A stretch of 64,000 nt of DNA, taken from positions 62,001 to 126,000 of the forward strand of contig NZ_JAMBPP010000011.1 in NCBI RefSeq assembly GCF_023369855.1. Reading direction: 5' to 3'. The notes under the pieces are model-generated. The model searched no databases. It saw nothing but the letters and a program-made list of their open reading frames with translations, and was not told the DNA's origin. This DNA comes from Actinotalea alkalitolerans (lineage in GTDB: Bacteria > Actinomycetota > Actinomycetes > Actinomycetales > Cellulomonadaceae). The position numbers and the translations under genes are program-made. Shown piece after piece: positions 59,978-64,000 of the stretch (position 1 is its first letter; the number at the start of each line of letters is the position of its first letter).

Positions 59978-62287
59978 TCATCGGTGGTGCTGCGTGAGCC
60001 AGTCCTCGAGCTCGTCGGCGGGCAGAGGTCTGCTGTGGACGTATCCCTGGCTCTCGTCGCACCCGGACTCGCGGAGTGCGACAAGGGTCTGCTCGTCCTC
60101 GACACCTTCGGCGACCAGCCGTAGCCCGAGGCGATGGGCGAGCTCGACCGTCGCGGTGACGATCGCTGCGGTCCGGGGGTCCTCGAGCACCCGGGAGGTG
60201 AAGGACTGGTCGAGCTTGAGCTCGACCGCGGGCAACGTCTGGAGGTACGTCAAGGACGAGTACCCCGTGCCGTAGTCGTCGATGCTGAGCCCTACCCCAC
60301 GGGCCGCGATGTCCTGGGCGGCCCGAAGACCACCCGGGGCGTCGACCATGAGGGTCGTCTCGGTGACCTCGACGACCAGCAGCGAGGGGTCCAGGCCCGT
60401 GGACGCGAGGACCTCGTCGAGCAGGGTCGTCAGCGCGTCGTCGATCAGGAAGCTCGTCGAGACGTTGACCGCGACGCGGATGCGTCGCCCCGGCTGCTGC
60501 CACCGGGCGGCCTGCCGGGTGGCCTGCCACATCACGTGGGTGGTGAGGGACGGCATGAGCCCGTGCTGCTCGACCAGGTGGAGGAAGGCCCCCGGGGCGA
60601 GCAGCCCGTGCACCGGGTGCTCCCACCGCACCAGCGCCTCGAACCCCGTGATGCTCCCCGTGCCCATGCAGACCTGGGGCTGGTAGTGGACGACGAACTG
60701 CCCGTGGGCGCCGGCGTCAGGACCGAGGGCGCCTCGCAGCTCTTCGACCCGGACGGCGCGCTGCCGGACCTGCAGGTCGACCTCTTCGTCGTACCGGGAG
60801 ACACCCGCGCCGGTCGACTTGGCGGCGAACATCGCGACGTCGGCCCGACGCAGGAGCTCGCCGTCGGCGAGCTCACCGTGGGCGACCGCCACACCGACGC
60901 TGACCGGTGCAGCGAGACGGAAGCCGCCCACGTCGACAGGCCGGGCGGCCTCGGCGACGAGCTGCTCGGCCAGGACGCCCCCTCGTTCCTCGTCGCCGGG
61001 GAGGAGCACCGCGAACTCGTCCCCGCCCAGTCGGGCGAAGAGGGCGTCGGCAGGGACGCGCGCGCCCAGACGTGCGGCGGCGGACCGCAGCAGGAGATCA
61101 CCCACGCCGTGGCCGTACCGGTCGTTGACCTCCTTGAACCGGTCGAGGTCCACGACGAGCAGGCACACCTGGCCGGACTCCCGTGCTGCCCGGGTGAGGT
61201 GCCTCATCAGCTCCCGGCGGTTGGCCGTACCGGTGAGGTCGTCGGTGCGCGCCTCCAGACGGGAGCGCGAGAGCTGGGAGAGCTCCCTGACCAGGAGTCC
61301 GGTGCGGGCGACGACCCCCAGCACCGCAAGCAGGCCGAACACGGTCGCGGCGTTCGCGGTGTCCTCGGTCAGCGCGGAGGCCACCGATGGTCGGACGGCG
61401 CGCCCGCCGATCAGGACGAGGACGGTCACGCTGGCCATCAGGATCCCCGTCGACCCGAGGGTCGTGCTCTGGGCGCTCGCCTCGTTCGGGGTGGTCGCGG
61501 CGGGACTGAGCAGCGTGCACCACACGAGAGCAGCACCCGCGAGGACCCACGCCACCAGCGACCAGGTGACACCGGCCCGCGCGACACCCGCAGCCAGGTC
61601 CACGGACTCGCCGGCGGCGATGACGCCGATGGCGGCCACCACGCCCCACAGCCTGCGGTCACGCCAGAGCCCGCTCAAGGAGGCGACGGTCAGGACGGTG
61701 CCCACGAGGACCACCGCGGCACCGAGCCGCAGAAGAGACCCCTGCACCTGCCACCACGGCATCGAGGTCATCGCATGGCCGGTCCACCACAGCAGCAGGT
61801 TCCCGACGGCGACCGCGGCGAGCACCGCGCTGATGCCGTTGAGCCTGTCGCCCGGTGCCGCGGTCGTTCCCGTGAAGCGGTTCCAGCGCACCAGACCGGG
61901 GTAGACGGCGAAGGTGGCGGCGAGCGCGGCGGCGCCCGACACGGTCCCGGGGAGCTCGTCGGGGAGCCGGGCCGTGGGAGCCAGGACGAGGAGGACGTCG
62001 AGCACCAGCTGTGCGACGGCGCCGAAGGTCATCAGGGCGAAGGCACGGGACCAGCTGCGCCAGAGGTCACGCTCGCCCACTCGGCTGACGCTCGAGGTCC
62101 GGACTCGCCCGCGCAGCGTCCGCCAGGCGCCGAGCAGCACGAGCACGGCGAGGCAGCCGTGGAGTGGCGCACCACCTTCTGCTGGGACGGCGGCCAGGAC
62201 CAGCACCGTCGCGCTGAGAGCCGTGAGGGCTACGGGCCGGACCAGGGCGCGGCGGCGAGTCGCTGCTGCCCGCGCCGACCTGCTCAT
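59978..62287 (-). CDS. Membrane GGDEF-EAL protein (c-di-GMP turnover)
   Basis: 769 aa. The first 330 residues form about nine or ten membrane helices with no recognised sensor motif. The GGDEF domain has 'DDLTGTANRRELM' and 'LGGDEFAVLL', so synthesis is possible. The EAL domain follows ('GFEALVRWEHP', 'EVTETTLM', 'DDYGTGYSSLTYLQ', 'KLDQSFTSRV', 'EGVEDEQT') and keeps the metal and catalytic residues as far as seen. Net direction cannot be predicted. Start at 62287; AAGCGCTT, a small palindrome, lies about 38 bp upstream. Confidence 0.93.
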   Translation of the reverse strand: MSRSARAAATRRRALVRPVALTALSATVLVLAAVPAEGGAPLHGCLAVLVLLGAWRTLRGRVRTSSVSRVGERDLWRSWSRAFALMTFGAVAQLVLDVLLVLAPTARLPDELPGTVSGAAALAATFAVYPGLVRWNRFTGTTAAPGDRLNGISAVLAAVAVGNLLLWWTGHAMTSMPWWQVQGSLLRLGAAVVLVGTVLTVASLSGLWRDRRLWGVVAAIGVIAAGESVDLAAGVARAGVTWSLVAWVLAGAALVWCTLLSPAATTPNEASAQSTTLGSTGILMASVTVLVLIGGRAVRPSVASALTEDTANAATVFGLLAVLGVVARTGLLVRELSQLSRSRLEARTDDLTGTANRRELMRHLTRAARESGQVCLLVVDLDRFKEVNDRYGHGVGDLLLRSAAARLGARVPADALFARLGGDEFAVLLPGDEERGGVLAEQLVAEAARPVDVGGFRLAAPVSVGVAVAHGELADGELLRRADVAMFAAKSTGAGVSRYDEEVDLQVRQRAVRVEELRGALGPDAGAHGQFVVHYQPQVCMGTGSITGFEALVRWEHPVHGLLAPGAFLHLVEQHGLMPSLTTHVMWQATRQAARWQQPGRRIRVAVNVSTSFLIDDALTTLLDEVLASTGLDPSLLVVEVTETTLMVDAPGGLRAAQDIAARGVGLSIDDYGTGYSSLTYLQTLPAVELKLDQSFTSRVLEDPRTAAIVTATVELAHRLGLRLVAEGVEDEQTLVALRESGCDESQGYVHSRPLPADELEDWLTQHHR

Positions 62288-62353
62288 GCCTTCCTATCGA
62301 CCACGGGAGACGGCGCGTGAGTGCAAGCGCTTCCCGCAGCGCGCGGCCGAGCG

Positions 62354-63178
62354 CTAGAACGGGTGGAGGAGCCGGTGGACGAACTGCCGGGTGCGCTCCT
62401 GCTGCGGGGCCCGCAGGACGAGGTCCGGGTCGCCGTGCTCGACGATCGTGCCGCCGTCGACGAAGGCGACCTCGTGCGCGACCTCACGGGCGAACTGCAG
62501 CTCATGGGTCACGATGACCATCGTCCAGCCCTCGTGCGCGAGCTCCTTGATCAGCCCGAGCACGTCACCGACGAGCTCGGGGTCCAGGGCCGACGTCGGC
62601 TCGTCGAAGAGCAGCAGGGCGGGCTGCAGGGCGAGGGCCCGCACGATCCCGACGCGTTGCTGCTGGCCCCCGGAGAGCTCGAAGGGGTACGCGTCGCGCT
62701 TCTGGGCAAGACCCACCCGGTCGAGCAACCCCTCGGCGTCGGCCACGGCCTCGGTCCGTGGACGACGCTGGACCACGACCGGGCCCTCGATCACGTTCTC
62801 CAGGACGGTCTTGTGGGGGAAGAGGTTGTAGTGCTGGAAGACCATCGCGGACCGGTCGCGCAGGGCGGCCAGCTGCCGCCGGGTGGGCCTGCTCGCGAAG
62901 TCGACCGAGACGTCCTCGCCCACGGCGAGCGTCCCGCCGTCGGCGATCTCCAACCCGTTCAGGCACCGCAGGACGGTCGTCTTGCCCGAGCCCGAGGGCC
63001 CGATCAGGGCCAGCACCTTGCCCCGGTCGAGGGAGAGGTCCACCGACCGCAGGACCTCGGTCGAGCCGAAGCTCTTGCGCAACCCGCGCACCCGGAGGAG
63101 GGGTCGGCCCCCCTCGTCCTCGGCACCGGCCCCGGCGGGCGGCTCGAGCGACCCGTGCGCCGCGTCAGTGGGCGACAT
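62354..63178 (-). CDS. Polar amino-acid ABC transporter ATPase
   Basis: 274 aa. Walker A GPSGSGKTT (near 60-68), 'FQHYNLFPHKTVLENV' Q-loop segment, signature LSGGQQQRVGIVRAL, Walker B 'LLLFDEPTSALDPELV' and switch His in 'VTHELQFAREV', all in the GlnQ/HisP arrangement. The start overlaps the permease end by 14 bp. Last gene of the binding protein-permease-ATPase operon. Confidence 0.95.
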   Translation of the reverse strand: MSPTDAAHGSLEPPAGAGAEDEGGRPLLRVRGLRKSFGSTEVLRSVDLSLDRGKVLALIGPSGSGKTTVLRCLNGLEIADGGTLAVGEDVSVDFASRPTRRQLAALRDRSAMVFQHYNLFPHKTVLENVIEGPVVVQRRPRTEAVADAEGLLDRVGLAQKRDAYPFELSGGQQQRVGIVRALALQPALLLFDEPTSALDPELVGDVLGLIKELAHEGWTMVIVTHELQFAREVAHEVAFVDGGTIVEHGDPDLVLRAPQQERTRQFVHRLLHPF

Positions 63179-63833
63179 AGCGGTCCAACCTCTTCTCGAG
63201 GGATCCCTGGACCGTGGACAGGGCCAGGCAGATCACCCAGTAGACCCCGGCGGCCTCCAGGTACAGCAGCATGAACTCCTGGCTGAAGGCCGCCACCTGC
63301 TGCGCCTGGCGGAACAGCTCGGTGACCAGGATCAACGAGGCCAGGGAGGTGTCCTTCACGAGGCTGATGAAGGTGTTCGAGAGCGGTGGGACCGAGACCC
63401 TCGCGGCCTGGGGCAGGATGATCCGACGCAACGCGAGCCGGTGCGACATGCCGATCATGTAGGCCGCCTCCCACTGCCCCTTGGGCACCGAGAGGATCGC
63501 TGCCCGGATCACCTCGGCCGCGTACCCTCCCACGTTGATCGAGAAGGCGATCACCGCGCTGGGCCACGGGCTGATCACCACACCGATCGACGGCAGCCCG
63601 TAGAAGATCACGAAGAGCTGCACGAGCAACGGGGTGCCGCGGACCACCGAGATGTACCCACGGGCGACGCCCGACAACCACCACCGCGACGACAACCGCA
63701 TCAGTGCGAGCACGAGCGCCAGCACGAGTCCCAGCGCGAAGGACATCAGGGCGAGCGGGATCGTCCCCCGGACCGCCCCGAGGGTGATCGGCCACAACGA
63801 CTCCACGAGCAGGTCCCAGGTCGCCTGGCTCAC
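63165..63833 (-). CDS. Polar amino-acid ABC transporter permease
   Basis: 222 aa with five membrane helices. The EAA-type loop is 'SVPKGQWEAAYMIGMSHRLALRRIILPQAARVSVPPLSNTFISLVKDTSLASLI', a hallmark of HisQ/GlnP-type permeases, and 'YISVVRGTPLLVQLFVIFYGLP' is typical near the N terminus. GTG 63833 begins the family-length protein. Thirty bp separate it from the binding-protein stop. Confidence 0.95.
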   Translation of the reverse strand: MSQATWDLLVESLWPITLGAVRGTIPLALMSFALGLVLALVLALMRLSSRWWLSGVARGYISVVRGTPLLVQLFVIFYGLPSIGVVISPWPSAVIAFSINVGGYAAEVIRAAILSVPKGQWEAAYMIGMSHRLALRRIILPQAARVSVPPLSNTFISLVKDTSLASLILVTELFRQAQQVAAFSQEFMLLYLEAAGVYWVICLALSTVQGSLEKRLDRYVAH

Positions 63834-63863
63834 CGCGCCGGTCCCGGTCCGATGGCCACCGGC

Positions 63864-64000
63864 TCAGCTCGAGACGTCGGTGCCGAAGTACTTCTCGGAG
63901 ATCTCGGCGAGGGTGCCGTCCTGCGCGAGGCTCGCCAGCGCCTCGCTGACGGCGTCCGCGAGCGAGGTGCTGCCCTGGGCGAAGGCGAAGGCGCTGAGCG
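63864..64000 (-). CDS. Polar amino-acid ABC transporter binding protein, C-terminal end (cut by window edge)
   Basis: The last 45 codons read 'LSAFAFAQGSTSLADAVSEALASLAQDGTLAEISEKYFGTDVSS', ending in TGA. 'DGTLAEISEKYFG' is the typical end of type 3 extracellular solute-binding proteins. It is the first gene of the transporter operon; the start lies outside the window. Ligand not determined. Confidence 0.88.
   Translation of the reverse strand, partial: LSAFAFAQGSTSLADAVSEALASLAQDGTLAEISEKYFGTDVSS

Noticed and set aside
60134-62320. 728-codon plus-strand frame opposite the GGDEF-EAL gene
   Set aside because: Shadow frame without domains.
1-64000. CRISPR arrays, insertion sequences, tRNA or rRNA genes
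   Set aside because: No regularly spaced repeats, transposase-like proteins, or recognisable structural RNA sequence were seen by eye; a tRNA scan was not possible.

Overview
The window is very GC-rich DNA with short gaps and mostly GTG/ATG starts, typical of an actinomycete. Several genes point to a facultatively anaerobic Micrococcales relative, most like Cellulomonadaceae: pyruvate formate-lyase with its activase, DUF3000, AGCS-type transport, TreY/TreZ/GlgX, and a predicted D-aspartate ligase plus racemase pair that would fit an A4-type peptidoglycan bridge. The genus is an inference from gene content and was not tested by alignment. About 57 protein genes fill the window. I found no rRNA, tRNA, CRISPR array or insertion sequence, and no gene-free stretch longer than 300 bases; the longest gaps are about 200-220 bases at 6875-7074 and 42432-42650.

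Layout. 1-2713: end of a sugar ABC import operon (LacI regulator, lipoprotein binding protein, permease), divergent from a glycogen-debranching-type glycosidase at 2910-4955; two 14-bp LacI-type operators lie between them. 4994-11602: dxs, pflB, pflA and a diguanylate cyclase. 11659-17718: fatty-acid beta-oxidation pair, RNase D, an atypical LuxR/WhiI-like regulator and DUF3000. 17840-21268: gnd, ATP-grasp ligase and Asp/Glu racemase, tightly packed. 21330-23715: UspA-like protein, RibD-like reductase and zapE. 23743-31137: glgX-treY-treZ-ppk2 operon. 31263-33923: rhodanese lipoprotein, DsrE, TusE/DsrC and sulfide:quinone oxidoreductase. 34087-37731: type III PKS, methyltransferase and flavoprotein, with a divergent UbiA prenyltransferase. 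37746-48655: Mo-oxidoreductase, NDH-2, mutarotase, a penicillin-binding lipoprotein, nitroreductase and assorted small proteins. 48669-55296: a 38-aa Cys-rich peptide, glutaminase, AGCS symporter, drug-type ABC exporter with PadR, and an FNT channel. 55299-64000: two c-di-GMP proteins flanking a four-domain sulfur enzyme, then a polar amino-acid ABC transporter running off the end.

The most interesting pattern is regulatory. Four G-tract inverted repeats of the CsoR/CstR type (ATACCCC-n2-GGGGTAT and variants) precede exactly four loci that are far apart: the rhodanese lipoprotein, the SQR-TusE-DsrE operon, the 38-aa Cys-rich peptide, and the CoA-disulfide-reductase/rhodanese/TusA/DsrE fusion. 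Together they look like a dispersed sulfide/persulfide regulon, and they bring an uncharacterised peptide into it. Two strong CRP/GlxR-like sites (TGTGACCGG...TCAC) sit before pflB and before the AGCS symporter. At least ten genes carry a TAnnnT box ending 6-8 nt before the start codon with no Shine-Dalgarno, which suggests leaderless transcripts and helps fix several starts.
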